The translations under genes and the position numbers were made by a program. Source: Elymus sibiricus (Eukaryota > Streptophyta > Magnoliopsida > Poales > Poaceae). From it: DNA of 64,000 nt. The first letter of the stretch is position 1, and the number at the start of each line of letters is the position of its first letter. Where the stretch lies: the NCBI GenBank assembly GCA_039707655.1, contig CM077667.1:417737409-417801408 (forward strand). Direction: 5' to 3'. Below the pieces are notes generated by a model. That model did no database searches. It was not told the DNA's origin and saw only the letters and a list, made by a program, of their open reading frames with translations. Shown piece after piece: positions 24,101 through 34,906 of the stretch.

Positions 24101-24800
24101 CCCTCTGTACCTAAATACTTGTTGTTGGGGAGAACTGATACAAGTTCCCCCAGCTACAAGTATTGTGGTACAGAGGGAGTAGTAGATAATCGACTGCCTC
24201 TAGAAAGTGCTATGGAAATAACTTCGCAGTTCCTAGCACAAATCTCCCACAACCACAGCAGCTAGCACAAAGTGAATTGACAGTAACAAATCCACAAGTA
24301 GCAAATCATTTTTTAGCGGATAAGACGACTCACACATGAATTAAGCTGCATTGCACGCACATTTATGGCAAAGCAAGGGGAACTAAGATGATGGGTAGGG
24401 CACTTGCCTTGGCAGCACCAGCTTTCGCCATGCCCATCCCTTTCTGGGACGGATTCCGAGCCAGCGAAGGCACACCATCCCATGGCGCCGAGCCAGCGCC
24501 AACGCTGGCACCAGAAGCGGCAGTTTCCGGGCCAGAGATACGCTGCTGCTGTTGTTGTTGTTGTTGCTCCTGATGTTGTTGTGGGGGTTGTTGATGCTGT
24601 GGTGGTTGTTGATGTTGGGGAGGTTGCTGTGGCGGCTGCTGCTGCTCGTGCGCCTTCTTGGCAGCAGCCTCGTCCGCCGCCGTCTTCCTCTCCTCCTTCA
24701 CCGCGCCGCGCTCGTGGTGGTGGATCACGCGGTCGGGGCCAAGCGTGGTGTCGCTGGGCGACTTGTCCACCGCCGATCCCTTGGAGCAGAAGCTCCCCAT
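18191..24800 (-). CDS. PSI1: PSK SIMULATOR 1-like protein (DUF3475/DUF668), 12 exons
   Basis: Minus-strand exons by splice consensus and frame: 24800-24408, 23374-23049, 22890-22798, 22710-22620, 22094-22001, 21035-20938, 20765-20696, 19673-19573, 19242-19126, 18984-18908, 18816-18772, 18692-18191. They sum to 2007 nt (668 aa plus stop) with every junction in frame, close to the ~660 aa of Arabidopsis PSI1. The start MGSFCSKG is an N-myristoylation/palmitoylation-type plasma-membrane signal. Residues ~50-87 are a Q/P/H-rich tract. DUF3475 lies at ~180-240 ([20 protein letters not shown]), DUF668 begins at ~400 ([20 protein letters not shown]), and the C-terminus is Ser-rich. PSI proteins are known to promote growth downstream of phytosulfokine perception; the biochemical activity is not defined. 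Intron 1 uses a GC donor (AAG|GCAAGT). Introns 1 and 7 carry MITEs. I see no damage in the reading frame. Confidence 0.93.
19918..20075. mobile_element. Stowaway MITE in PSI1 intron 7
   Basis: 158 bp with TIRs CTCCCTCCGTTCCTAAATAT and its inverse, flanked by TA (19916-19917 and 20076-20077). Almost fully palindromic arms (CTTTTTAGAGATT and AATCTCTAAAAAC). A classic Tc1/mariner-type MITE, lying wholly within the intron 19674-20695. Confidence 0.96.
20446..20585. repeat. 70-bp tandem duplication in PSI1 intron 7
   Basis: Two adjacent ~70-base units containing AAACTGAAGTTATGGCGCAT, starting near 20446 and 20516, with few differences. A recent local duplication in non-coding sequence. Confidence 0.85.
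23833..23859. repeat. 27-nt poly-G tract in PSI1 intron 1
   Basis: An uninterrupted run of 27 G on the plus strand (C in the transcript), in intron 1. It could form a quadruplex on the plus strand, or its length could be inaccurate because such runs sequence poorly. Confidence 0.85.
24099..24179. mobile_element. Short Stowaway-like MITE in PSI1 intron 1
   Basis: 81 bp with inverted ends CTCCCTCTGTACC and GGTACAGAGGGAG flanked by TA on both sides (24097-24098, 24180-24181). The interior folds back as well (ACTTGT...ACAAGT). Shorter than typical Stowaway copies. Confidence 0.88.
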
Positions 24801-25384
24801 TCCGTCCGCCCCTCCGGAGAAAACCAACCCCCAGTCCCCCCGCACCAGCGGCCTCGCCTCCTACCACCTCCCACGCGCAGAAGCACTACAGCCTCCGGTC
24901 GATCTCCGCGCCGCCGCCGCCGCCGCCTCGCATCCCACCACCAAGCCGATCCACGCGGGGACGAATCGGCCGCGAACCGCGCCGCGGCACGATCCCGGGC
25001 GGCCGGCTACAACCGACGAGCCGCCTGCAGACGCTAGAGCAGCAGCGGCGAGTCAGGAACGAAAAATCACGCGAAAAAACACCCCCCTCTCCGCCGAGAA
25101 ACGCGGGCCTTACCGGAATCCCGGCGGATAGCGCGCCTGCGGCGGGTGGATCGGCGAGGCGGGGCGGCCTCGGAGGGGAATTGGCGGATTTCGGCGCGGG
25201 GAGGGGAGGGGAGGGGGGGATGGGGGCGGCCGGGTGGGTAGGCCTCAGCTTGGATGGAGGAGTCGGGGGAGTAGCCGAGGGAGGGAGCGAGCACTCGAGC
25301 AGCGGCAGGACGGGTGGGGGGAGACTGGAGACTGGTGGAGGGTCCGGGGCTGCTGGCTGGCCAACTGCTGCTTGCTAGTTGCTA
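24801..25384 (-). promoter_or_regulatory. 5' leader and proximal promoter of the PSI1-like gene
   Basis: GC-rich DNA upstream of the start codon at 24800, with CCG and CGG repeats, a purine-rich block (25199-25220) and no clear TATA box. A start at a CpG-rich, TATA-less promoter is typical of a broadly expressed plant gene. ORFs in this stretch are by-products of the high GC content. The transcription start is not determinable from sequence. Confidence 0.5.
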
Positions 25385-25684
25385 CTGCCACACGCGCACG
25401 CAGCCCATCATAACGCGGGGTGGGTCGCACCGCGCAGCGCCCGTGTCGCCGTCCGGGTCGTGTGCGCGCAGTTAATAGGATGGGAGGAGGCGAGGGCGCA
25501 GCTGGAGTCACATACAGTACGTCTGTGGCATTCATTCTTCTCCCTAAACAAATCCGTGGCATTCATTTTGCGAGGCCAGATATCGTTTTTGCTGTGCATT
25601 TTTACCGTATGGAAAATGTAAAATTGGTGTTCTGTTATTGGATTACCGAGGGGCCGGCGCCGAATCGGCGCGAGAGGGAGGCGG

Positions 25685-25890
25685 GATCTGGGAGGGGAAG
25701 TAACGCTAATAACGCGTGCGAGGGGGAGGAGGGATCTGGGAGAAGAAGTAACGCTGGTAAAGCGTGCGAGGAGGGGGGGGGGGGGGGGGGGCTGGGAGGA
25801 GATGTAATGCTAGTAAAGCGTGTGAGGGGGCGGGGGGGGGGGGGGGGGGGGGATCTGGGAGGAGAAATAACGCGTGTGAAGGTGGGCACC
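25685..25890 (+). repeat. G-rich minisatellite, about four units
   Basis: Units of roughly 55-65 bases of the form GGATCTGGGAG...AAGTAACGCTGGTAA.GCGTGCGAG, separated by G runs of increasing length: about 5 G, then 19 G at 25773-25791, then 21 G at 25832-25852. The G runs appear to expand within the array. Confidence 0.82.
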
Positions 25891-28800
25891 AATGGTAACC
25901 AACGACCATCCGTTGATGCAGGTTCACCACGCTACATGGGTGACATCAGCGTTCATCGCCCTAGATGGGTTAATGCTCCAGGACCTAGGAAGCCTGGCTA
26001 GGTATCACTAACAGCAGATGGTTATGGGCGCGTCTGATCAAGCAACGCAAACTTTTGTTGCCATGTGGTTAATTGGCTCGATTGCCAATTGGACTCACAT
26101 GCATATGTGTGTGCGACTGGGTGGGGGTTATAACATCCTAACCACCACTTTGCCTTCACCCTTAATTTGTTGATCGTGTTGCATCCTCGTCTACATGTGA
26201 TGGTAGGCCATGGAGCAAAACAACACTGAGAACATCGATTCGATGTTCGGATAAACAACAGTGTGCATTTAGCGAAGGTACTGCTATGACAGAGCAAGGC
26301 AATGGTAGTGCTGCCGGTTGCAGGTGGGGCCAAAAATACATGAGTAGCGATGAAGGTGTACTGAAATCTTCATATCAAAAAGTGGCAGAGCATGAGATGC
26401 GGTATGGAGCCTTGGGTGAGAGGAAGATGGTGTGTTGTCGATTAATGCACCACCGGTCTTAAGATCGATTGAAGGTCAAAGATAGTAGAGGGTGGCGCAT
26501 GAAGGGATCTCGATAGTGACAAAGACGACATAGTGATTTAACCAGGGTTCAAGGCCTCAAATGGGTAAAAGACAGACATCATGCTTTGTCGTATTGTATT
26601 GATCAATGAGAGGATTGCAATAGCATAGATATAATCTGCATAAAGCATGTTGCTCCCAAAGTCAAATGATCCTCAACGGAGGGTCGTCTGCACCTTGTAT
26701 GAGTTGATGTACCTATAATTAGGTAGCTACCTTTGGAGGGGGGGGGGGGGGGTACAATTCCACTAGGTGATCCCGCTATTACATGGAATGTATCTCTCGT
26801 AACACCTGAATCCAAAACTTAGTGCACATGTTCGTATCCATTATGAGTGCCTACTCGATCACAACAAGGTGCAGGACTTGCGAGCCCCTAGACACTCCTC
26901 AGTTGAGTCGGTCGGTATACTCCCATAAGGCATCTTCCTCCGGCTATGTATCTCACCTACATGGTGCCACATGAAGAGGGGGGGGGGGAAGACACACGTG
27001 GACACTTAAAAACTGGGACGAATGGCTCAATGTTGAAACAACATCGACAAAATGCTAGTGAAAAAGTGATCCCTTGTCCAACCATCGACGCGTGAGACAA
27101 ATAGGTACCTCGTCATTTATATTTTATAGTACATAATGTTGACATCATAGAAAACTACTTATCATCCATAGTACTCACCACATATTGTCAAGCTTGTGAA
27201 AATGCAAGCTAATAAATACATGCAATGTGCATTCTTTTTGACCCATTTCATTCAATTTTAATCTCCGTTTACACTACGTGCTTTGTACTGCCGTTGTGTA
27301 CTAGGGTTTGGAGAGGCTCTCGCACTTGGAGATAGGACAGAAGAACTATTATTCCAATTCTTTCTTGCTTTATCTCTTGCTCGTAATATAAGGGTCCAAA
27401 TCAAATAAAAAACTATAGATCTTCATTCTAATTACTTAAGAACCAAGTTAAAAGATATCTTCCTAATTTGGGAGATTGGGGATATCATCTCATCTCATCT
27501 CATATTTGGGAAATGTGGCCATAGGGGCGCCAATTTGTCTTCGAGCTGTTAGGGGCGCCAATGATTGTTGCCCAAGGAAATCCCAAATTCCATACATAGC
27601 ATGACATTACTGCACCTCATGGTCCAACGCAGCTCGTTGGCCCAGCGCCCAAAGTGGTCTCTCCTAGCTAGGGAACATCTTGATTCATTCAAGCACGAAC
27701 AAACACATCGTTGCCGCATGTTGGAGTATTGGTGCTACCATTAAAGGGTGTGGTGTTGTCGCCACTATAAAACAAAAGTCCACTATTGTACCATCTCCCG
27801 AGTTGAATCTATCATAAACACCTCACACCGTATGTACCTTGATGTGCAACTCATCCTCGAACTACTAGTTGGTGAAGGTCATTGCAGGTTGCGGGAGTAG
27901 AGGCAACAAGGTCACATGGGCGCCACTGTAAATTGCAGAAGCACCCTAGCGACCTGCAAATACTATGTCACGGTTGGATTTGGTGGTATCACCCATATAG
28001 ATGGCAATGACAAGAACCATGATGGTGTCGGTGTTGTTGACACACTAACTAATGACACCACCTCTAGCCTCAATGGAAATACATAAGTAGATGACGATGA
28101 TGAGTCTAGTGTCGCCCATGGTGTTGTTTGCGCACACTACAAGGGAATCACATGTGATGCCAGTGGCAACACTCAGTCTTGTAGAAACGGCATTATTGAG
28201 GCCAATGGTGTTGTTGGTTTTGACGACTCGAGAAAAAGCGACATGGCAGTTAGCTCCGTATTGCAAGCACGGAATCTAGAGAGGAGGTGCTCCACACATT
28301 GCTTAAAGTATATTGTAATGGTATGGCCATTGGAGCCACGACTGATCTCATGGTGACAAGTGTGACGAAAGATGGTCATGTATGATACAAAACAATTTTG
28401 TACTAGGGTCTGGGACACAACTCTCTCCCCTGAAAGCAAGATAGAAGTTTCGAACCCAAGTACCCTTTTGTCTAACCTTTCTGGGCGACAAGAATATTAG
28501 GTTTTTCTGTCTCTCGTCGTTGTCGCTGCCGCCTGCCTTGTCTCTGGAGTCCTTAGGGCCATGGCGGCACGGTGAACCTCGACCCTTTTTGACAGGAGGG
28601 CTCCAGCTTCGCTTTAGCTACAATTTTCACTTCAATTAGGGTTCGTGTCCTGCTGAGGAAGCGAGGTGCAGCAGTTCCCTGATGATGGAATAAGAACCTT
28701 CCTACCTAGCCTCTGTACCGGTGGTGCATCTAGCGTCATGAGAGGGCGTGTGGAGTTCTATCTCTGATTGATCCCGTGGGATTCAGACGGTGCTGGTCAT

Positions 28801-29256
28801 TGGTGGATCTGTTTGGATCCAGTCTTCGTTTGTGCAGTGTCATGTTGGACCTTTCCGACCTAAGCTTATCTTCATCGGCGATGGTTGTTTGTTTTGGTTG
28901 GTGGTGCTTTGGGACCTTAGCATGTCGACTTTCCGACTGTCTGCTACTACAAGATTTGCGCGACTCTGGTGAGGGAGGGGCGATGGCTACGGGAAGCCTT
29001 CAACTCGCTCAAGTGCTCATAATCGTTGCTAGGTGGCCCACAGATCTGGCTGTAATTTTTGTTACTTCTGGTATTCTTTGTACTACCATGACAAATGGTG
29101 AATAGATCGAAAGTTTTTTCCACAAAAGTTAAAGAAAAAGAAAACAATATAGAAGAACAATTGTTTCAATTGTTGTTTAAACTTTGCTGGGTCCTTATTA
29201 TGTATAGGTCCAACAATCGTCTAAGTAAACAATCATATATCTTATTTCTAATTGCC
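25891..29256. other. 3.4 kb without a recognisable gene
   Basis: No ORF here has domain similarity I recognise. The region holds G runs (26738-26751, 26979-26988), a CATCT microsatellite near 27485-27510, and a stretch at ~28470-29150 that ends TGTAATTTTTGTTACTTCTGG...GAATAGATCGAAAGTTTTTT followed by A-rich sequence. A related tail occurs inverted near 33900, suggesting a retroposon 3' end. The rest is probably decayed repeats. Confidence 0.5.
28470..29150 (+). repeat. Retroposon-like repeat with A-rich 3' end
   Basis: The last ~110 bases (TGTAATTTTTGTTACTTCTGG through GAATAGATCGAAAGTTTTTT, then an A-rich run) match, inverted, the sequence at about 33895-34000. A shared 3' tail ending in A-rich DNA is what a non-LTR retroelement family leaves. 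No ORF2 domains and no target duplication were found, and the 5' limit is arbitrary. Confidence 0.4.
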
Positions 29257-29259
29257 TAA

Positions 29260-29542
29260 GACTACTCACAATGGGGAGTAACATAGAGTAGTAACATGCA
29301 TATGTTACTAGTCTAAGTTACTATCTCCACAGTGGATAGTAACATAGGGGTAGTAACATTGAACCTTTCATTTATTAGCTTATAGACACATCTTGCCTTG
29401 ATATGCGTTATGTTACTCATAGGGGTAGTAACATGCTAAGTTACTCAATTTCTCTCTCTTCTCATTAATTAGTTGCCACATCATATTTTTTGCTTAGATG
29501 TCATCTATGTTACTACCTATGTTACTCTCATTGTGGGTAGTC
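29260..29542. mobile_element. Tourist-like MITE (PIF/Harbinger type)
   Basis: 283 bp with inverted ends GACTACTCACAATGGGGAG and CTCTCATTGTGGGTAGTC, flanked by TAA on both sides (29257-29259 and 29543-29545). It contains several GTTACTA/TAGTAAC motifs in both orientations. No coding capacity. Confidence 0.93.
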
Positions 29543-29801
29543 TAAGAACCTAGCTTAGAGATACACTTATAATTTAAAGGGTAGATTTCTAAAGCAAACA
29601 TTGGGACTCACATCTCGTACATAGCAATTACTTGCGTACATAGCAATTACTTGTTCTTGGAAGAAATATTAGATCACATCTCGTAGTCGTAAGCAAAATA
29701 TCCAACATTACTGTTTTTGTTGTTTTAGGGTGAATATGTGAGTTTCTTATCGGTACACTGGCTTTTAATCGTTGTTGGAAAGTTTAACACTGAAAGTACA
29801 T

Positions 29802-30086
29802 GCAAACCAACCCGTGATTGGATGGTTACAGAGACAATGGTATCCCCAGCCCACCAGGGTTTAAGTCATGGTGCTTGCATTATTTCTGGATTTATTTCAG
29901 GATTTCCGGCGATGCGCATTCAGTGGGAGGAGACGTTCTCATCGACGACAAGGCACCTACGGTGACTTCGTAAATCTCAAGATGATATGCCGGCTGAGTC
30001 TCTCGGATGTGCTCATAGGGGTTCATAGGGGTGAGTGTATGCACGTGTATATGAACGCTTACGTATGTACTGTGTTCAAAAAAAAT
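29802..30086 (+). mobile_element. tRNA-derived SINE (Au SINE-like)
   Basis: Flanked by a perfect 13-bp duplication ACTGAAAGTACAT (29789-29801 and 30087-30099). The 5' part has a tRNA-like pol III promoter (box A-like GATTGGATGGTTACAGAG near 29816, box B-like GGTTTAAGTCA near 29859). The 3' part ends TGTACTGTGTTCAAAAAAAAT. Sequence and layout resemble the Au SINE of wheat relatives as I remember it, but it seems longer than the published core. Confidence 0.88.
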
Positions 30087-30099
30087 ACTGAAAGTACAT

Positions 30100-30795
30100 A
30101 TAAAAGTTGGACATGTAGTTTGTGATAATTCGTAGGTATCATTGTTTGCTGTAGTACCAAGCGATTCCTTGTATGCCCCTTTTATTTCATTATATGTTGG
30201 TCTTTCATGGACTTTCTTAGTAGAATATAATCCCTGAAACAGCCCTAAGAGGTAGCAGTATACTAAATTGCATGTGATTTAATTTTTTTTTGCGAGGTAA
30301 ATTGCATGTGATATTTAATTCCTCACGAAGCATGTGGGATACTAATGATTTAGATCGCCTCTCATTGATGTGTTTGACTAGGCAACCATTGTCTTAAAAT
30401 ATAGCTGCCTACGTAACCATGTGACTCCACAAGCATGTCCGCATTTCTAAGATTTCTTGCAAGATTTTTTCAACCGCAGTGAGATTATCTTACAGTATCC
30501 AGCACAGCTACTTGCATGGCTTGCCGATTATTGAAGGGAGCGTACGTACGTGACCTGCTAACCTAAACGCCTAGCGCAGCTAAGGTTCAACGAACCCAAA
30601 TTTCAGCGCTAATCTAAGAGGAGGAACCCGTGCAAGTAGGGGGGAACCGGTCAAAACCTAAACCAAAAACGAACTTGTAGACTCTGCGTGCTTAGTCTAT
30701 GCCATGCCCGCTTAGTCCATGGCATGCCATCTATACCGATGCTACTTTGGATAGACCAGGGGAAAGTTCTTGGAAAAGCTTCATGAAAGAAGGCT
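30100..30795. other. No feature recognised
   Basis: AT-rich intergenic DNA with a short duplicated motif (AAATTGCATGTGAT at about 30265 and 30299) and CGTACG near 30541. Nothing supports a gene. Confidence 0.5.
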
Positions 30796-30805
30796 CTCCT
30801 TCTCG

Positions 30806-32730
30806 GATTTTTTTTTGGAAATAGTACTTTTATTTGAACAAATTGGGAAAATAAGATAAAAAATCAGAAATTTCAAAAATAGCACACCGTTGTCCTATTG
30901 TTGGACGAAACGTGGGATTCGTCCTAGCATTGGACGAAACACGTACGATTCGTTCTAGTGTTGGACGAAACAGAGGTTTTTGTTGGACTGTTGGACGAAA
31001 CTTAGGTTTCTTTTTACCCCAGGACGAAACTGCATGCTACAGTACATGTTTCCTTGAACAACGAAACATGCTTGTCTGCTACAGTGTCCCCGCACCGGAT
31101 ACCCTTGCTGCACCGGAGCTCCCCTGGCCGAACCCTCACGCCACCAAGACCGCATCGACGAGGAGAATCCATTCAGACGAAGAACGACTCGAACCGTGCA
31201 TCGTGGAGGACGAATTTCGCCGTTCAATCTACATCGACCGCCGCAAGCCTACGTCGCGTTCGGTAAGAAATTTTCAAATTACTCGCACCCATCTACTCAT
31301 CTAGATGCCGCCAACCTCCTAGACATTGCCCCTTATCCTATTGTTGTCGTTGGCCACGCGCATAGGGCCCATGTTCAAGTAGCTACTACTAGAAATGCTA
31401 TATCAGAATGGAGTAGTACTAAATCTGTCAGTCCTAGGAGCACTATCTTGCAAACCAATATCAATCTTCCAATCAATATAAGTCAATATCAATATGAAAT
31501 TAACTGATCATATACATCTCAATTGAGTCCAGACACAGAAATGGTGGACAATTTACAGCAAGACATTTTCATTTGTAGCAAGAATCATTTTCATTTAATA
31601 ATTTACAGAAGGAATAATTTTCATTTACAGCAAGAATTATCTTTGTAATGAACCTCTAATTTCTTGCAGCTATGTGCCTTGTTGTTTAATTTACTTGAAA
31701 AATGATTTGCAGACACTAACTTGGTCTTACTTTTTTTTAAACTCTACGGTTTGTTTTCCCAGCTATGACCCAATCTTTAAATTCCTACAACCAATGTCTA
31801 TTTAGCACTACAGATCATGAAGCAAGGTACAATGATCATTCCTACAACTAATGTCTGTTTAGCCATGAAACAAGCAAGGTCCAATGATGCAAGCAAGCAC
31901 TACAGAAACTTACTACAAGTATTTTGGATACTTGTAGCCACCAATAGTTTCTAAATCATGGACAGTTAACAGAAAGAAAAAGGAAAAAACAACACTATGA
32001 CTACAAGCATTTACTATTATAGCTGCGGCTCGTCATGGAAAAATCTGAACATTTATTGCTGAATGAGTTTTCCAGAGTCATATTTTGCGATCTAAAATTT
32101 ATTTGCACTGTTGGGTTACTTGGCTAGGTTGTTGGTGAAGTGCTCACATCTATATCTTGGTGTGTAGGTACTGGATTAGAACTGTTCAATGCGCGTGGCC
32201 AACGACAACAATAGGATAAGGGGCAATGTCTAGGAGGTTGGCGGCATCTAGATGAGTAGATGGGTGCGAGTAATTAGAAAATTTCTTGCCGAACGCGACG
32301 CAGGCTTGCGGCGGTCAATGTAGATTGAACGGCGAAATTCATCCTCCACGATGCACGGTTCGAGTCGTTCTTCATCTGAATGGATTCTCCTCGTCGATGC
32401 GGTCTTGATGGCGCGAGGGTTCGGCCAGTGGAGCTCCGGGTATCCGGTGCGAGGCACTGTAGCAGGCAGGCAGGCATGTTCAGTGAACGAAACCTGTACT
32501 GCAGTTTCGTCCTGGGGTAGAACGAAACCTAAGTTTCGTCCAACAGTCCAACAAAAACCTCTGTTTCGTCCAACACTAGAACGAATCGTACGTGTTTCGT
32601 CCAATGCTAGGACGAATCCCACGTTTCGTCCAACAGTAGGACGACGTTGTGTTATTTTTGAAATTTCTGATTTTTTGATCTTATTTTCCCAATTTGTTCA
32701 AATAAAAGTACTATTTCCAAAAAAAATCCC
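30806..32730. mobile_element. Mutator-like (MULE) non-autonomous element
   Basis: Inverted repeats of about 558 bp (30806-31363) and 542 bp (32189-32730) flank an ~825-bp AT-rich core. The flanks share TCCTTCTCG (30797-30805 and 32731-32739), a 9-bp duplication as Mutator-type elements make. No transposase is present. Each arm contains a minisatellite of (T)TGGACGAAAC units and an exon-like stretch (around 31160-31260) ending CG|GTAAG. The core has an imperfect tandem duplication near 31781-31890. Confidence 0.85.
30895..31035 (+). repeat. TTGGACGAAAC minisatellite in the left MULE arm
   Basis: GTTGGACGAAAC-type units recur at about 30900, 30930, 30960 and 30988, with diverged copies between. 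The mirror array is on the opposite strand at about 32500-32645 in the right arm. Confidence 0.8.
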
Positions 32731-32739
32731 TCCTTCTCG

Positions 32740-33890
32740 TGAAGAAAACCGGCGAAGATTACAGTGATCTGAACGCTCCATCACACGGTCAGTGATTCCA
32801 AGCTTTTGGCCCGAAGCCTCTTCTCCGCGACGTCCTAGCAACGAGAGCGATGGATTTGACGACCCATCCGAGCAACAAAGTCCCAAATGGCAGATCCATC
32901 TTTCCGCCAAACTGCCGGTGGCCACCCGAGCCTCAGACCGGCCGGTAAAAAGTTAAAAGCTCACATCAGCTCCTAATTTCTACCACGAGAGAAGAAGGCA
33001 CTCCAGTAATAAGCTCGAGCCTCCGCCCACCAGGAAGAACCTACACTACGCTCGTGGAAACACGTTGGCTCCGGTCAGTCTCGTCGTCTCGCGCGAATTC
33101 ACCAGAGGCCAAGCCAAGAACCAAGCATCCCCTTCCTTAACGTTTGATCGACCGCAACCGGCTGCGTGCGTCCAAGCTCACGGCCGTTGAACCGGTCCGC
33201 CACCTGCCCTCGAGGTAGCGCTTTTGAACCGGTCTAAAGACCTGCATGCATGCCGCCGGGAGGATCGGAAGAAGACAGCGACACGGCGAGGGCTCCGATC
33301 CGGCCCCAACGACAAGTAACCGAACGATCCGTCGTCCATGATCCACCCACATGCGCATGCACACTTGCCTCTGCGGTCGCGTCGTCGGACGACAGCGCCG
33401 CCCACGCGATCGGGCCTCCCTTCCCTTTCCTTTGAACCGGTCGCGGCGTTTTGCCGCGTGATTTGATTTGATCGACGAGATAACTGACTGTCTGAGAGGC
33501 CGGGAATCAGCGGGCGCCCGGCCTTGGATCGTCGTCGCCGGGATCCCGGGGGCGACGGCGACGTGCCGGTTTTGATATATTGTGTGTGTGTGCGCTTGTT
33601 ACGTAGTGCATGGGAGTATTATTGTCTCGCGGGTCTTTTTCGGCGCGCATGCCGTGGCGGTGAGCCCGTTGAAAATCAAAGTGGGGAATGTTATAGCAGC
33701 GAGTGACTGGCAGTGCGTCGCCGGTACGTGGCCGGTGGGCGGGCGACGAAGACGGACGGGCAAGATTCGCGTGATACGAGGGGTTTGGGGAGGAGCGCTC
33801 CCCTCCTCCACACGAACTGGAACCGCTTCGGCTCACTCGGATACGTGTGGTGTTTATTAGGTTCGGAAGCAAAACATAATGTTAGCTATC
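32740..33890. other. GC-rich stretch without a recognised gene
   Basis: 1.15 kb of mixed GC-rich DNA. Small ORFs on both strands lack known domains. A short perfect palindrome GGGAGGAGCGCTCCCCTCC lies near 33790-33808. It could be a leftover of single-copy DNA or old element sequence. Confidence 0.4.
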
Positions 33891-34010
33891 ATGTATTTTT
33901 TTTCCACAAAAAACTTTCAATCTATTCATCTTCAATCATGACAATTCAAAAAAACACGAGAGGTAATAACAATTACAACCCAGTCCATGGATCACCTAGC
34001 ATCGACCACA
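33891..34010 (-). repeat. Retroposon-like 3' tail, minus strand
   Basis: On the minus strand this reads CTGGGTTGTAATTGTTATTACC... to GAATAGATTGAAAGTTTTTTGTGG, the same tail as at 29045-29130. It is probably the 3' end of a non-LTR family member; its 5' extent into 34010-34300 is uncertain. Confidence 0.45.
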
Positions 34011-34839
34011 AGCTATATGCACACCATCGAGGCGGGGATAAAACGTGAGAGACATTATTCCTATCAAGGGACATCATCGCCGTCACACAACTCCAATCAA
34101 GACGTTGGACCTAACAAAAACGAGAATGGATCCCTCCCATTGGCAGGGCCCGAGGTCCTCCGCACCTCCATGGCCCAAAGGCTATCGGAGATGAGGCGGA
34201 CCGGCGGCGGCACCGACGGGATGAAGCCTGGGATCTTTTCTTGCGATCTCGTGTGTTCACTCCCACGGAAGTGGAGCAGCTGCCATACGAGCTAGTAGTA
34301 GCTAGAAGTGGAACTAGGGCGCTTCTAGTTCAAGCCCTGTGGAATTCTACCTCCTCCTCCGGCCGGGCGCAAGCGCGTACGACCACCGCCCCCGTGAAAA
34401 ACCGGCGAACGGCCCGGTCCGGCGGATGGGACACGCCGTTCCACTGTCCATGTCCATGCAGGGGACGTGGAAATGGAAATTCCACGGCTCCGTTAATTGC
34501 AAGGAAGTACCACATTTGGGGCAGTTGTAACGGATCAGTACCACTATTCAGATTTTTTGCAAGTCAGTACCACGTTTGAGGCTGATCCTTGCAATACGGG
34601 CTAAACCGCGTATAAACACGTATTGACGGTGTATCTGGCCGGCGGGGCCCGTTTGTCAGGTGCTGACGTGGCACTTTTTTTTCAGAAAAACACCTTGCTT
34701 TATATGTAATCACATAAATGCCCATTTTTTTGAGAAAAGGCTCCCGTGAGTGATTTTTTTTCCGCAAGTTTTCAGAATCGGACTTGTTTGCATATTTCAG
34801 TCGAATTGAACAAATAAATAAAACAAACTAAAAACAGGC

Positions 34840-34906
34840 GCCGGCGGGATTTGAACCTGCGACCTGGTGTACCGAGCGCGCGCGCTAGCCACCCCGCCAC
34901 AGCGGC
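34840..34906 (-). other. tRNA-like sequence in the left arm
   Basis: On the minus strand, 5' GCCGCTGTGGCGGGGTGG resembles an A box and GGTTCAAATCC (34857-34847) is a perfect B box. The total of ~66 nt is short for a tRNA, and the possible acceptor stem pairs at about 5 of 7 positions. I regard it as a tRNA-derived sequence, not a working tRNA gene. Confidence 0.55.

Noticed and set aside
24404..25378. Long plus-strand ORF (324 codons) opposite PSI1 exon 1
   Set aside because: It is antisense to a well-supported exon and GC-rich leader; high GC gives open frames, and the composition (P/R/A-rich) shows no domain.
28045..28440. Possible coding region with GATGATGG-type codon repeats on both strands
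   Set aside because: No recognisable protein; short ORFs with repeated GTTGTTG/ACAACAA patterns suggest decayed repeat DNA.
33501..33890. Possible short gene near 33.5-33.9 kb (several overlapping ORFs on both strands)
   Set aside because: No conserved motif, no credible splice structure, and frames overlap on both strands.
34840..34906. Possible functional tRNA gene
   Set aside because: Short, imperfect acceptor and T stems and no clear anticodon arm; it is part of a repeated transposon arm.
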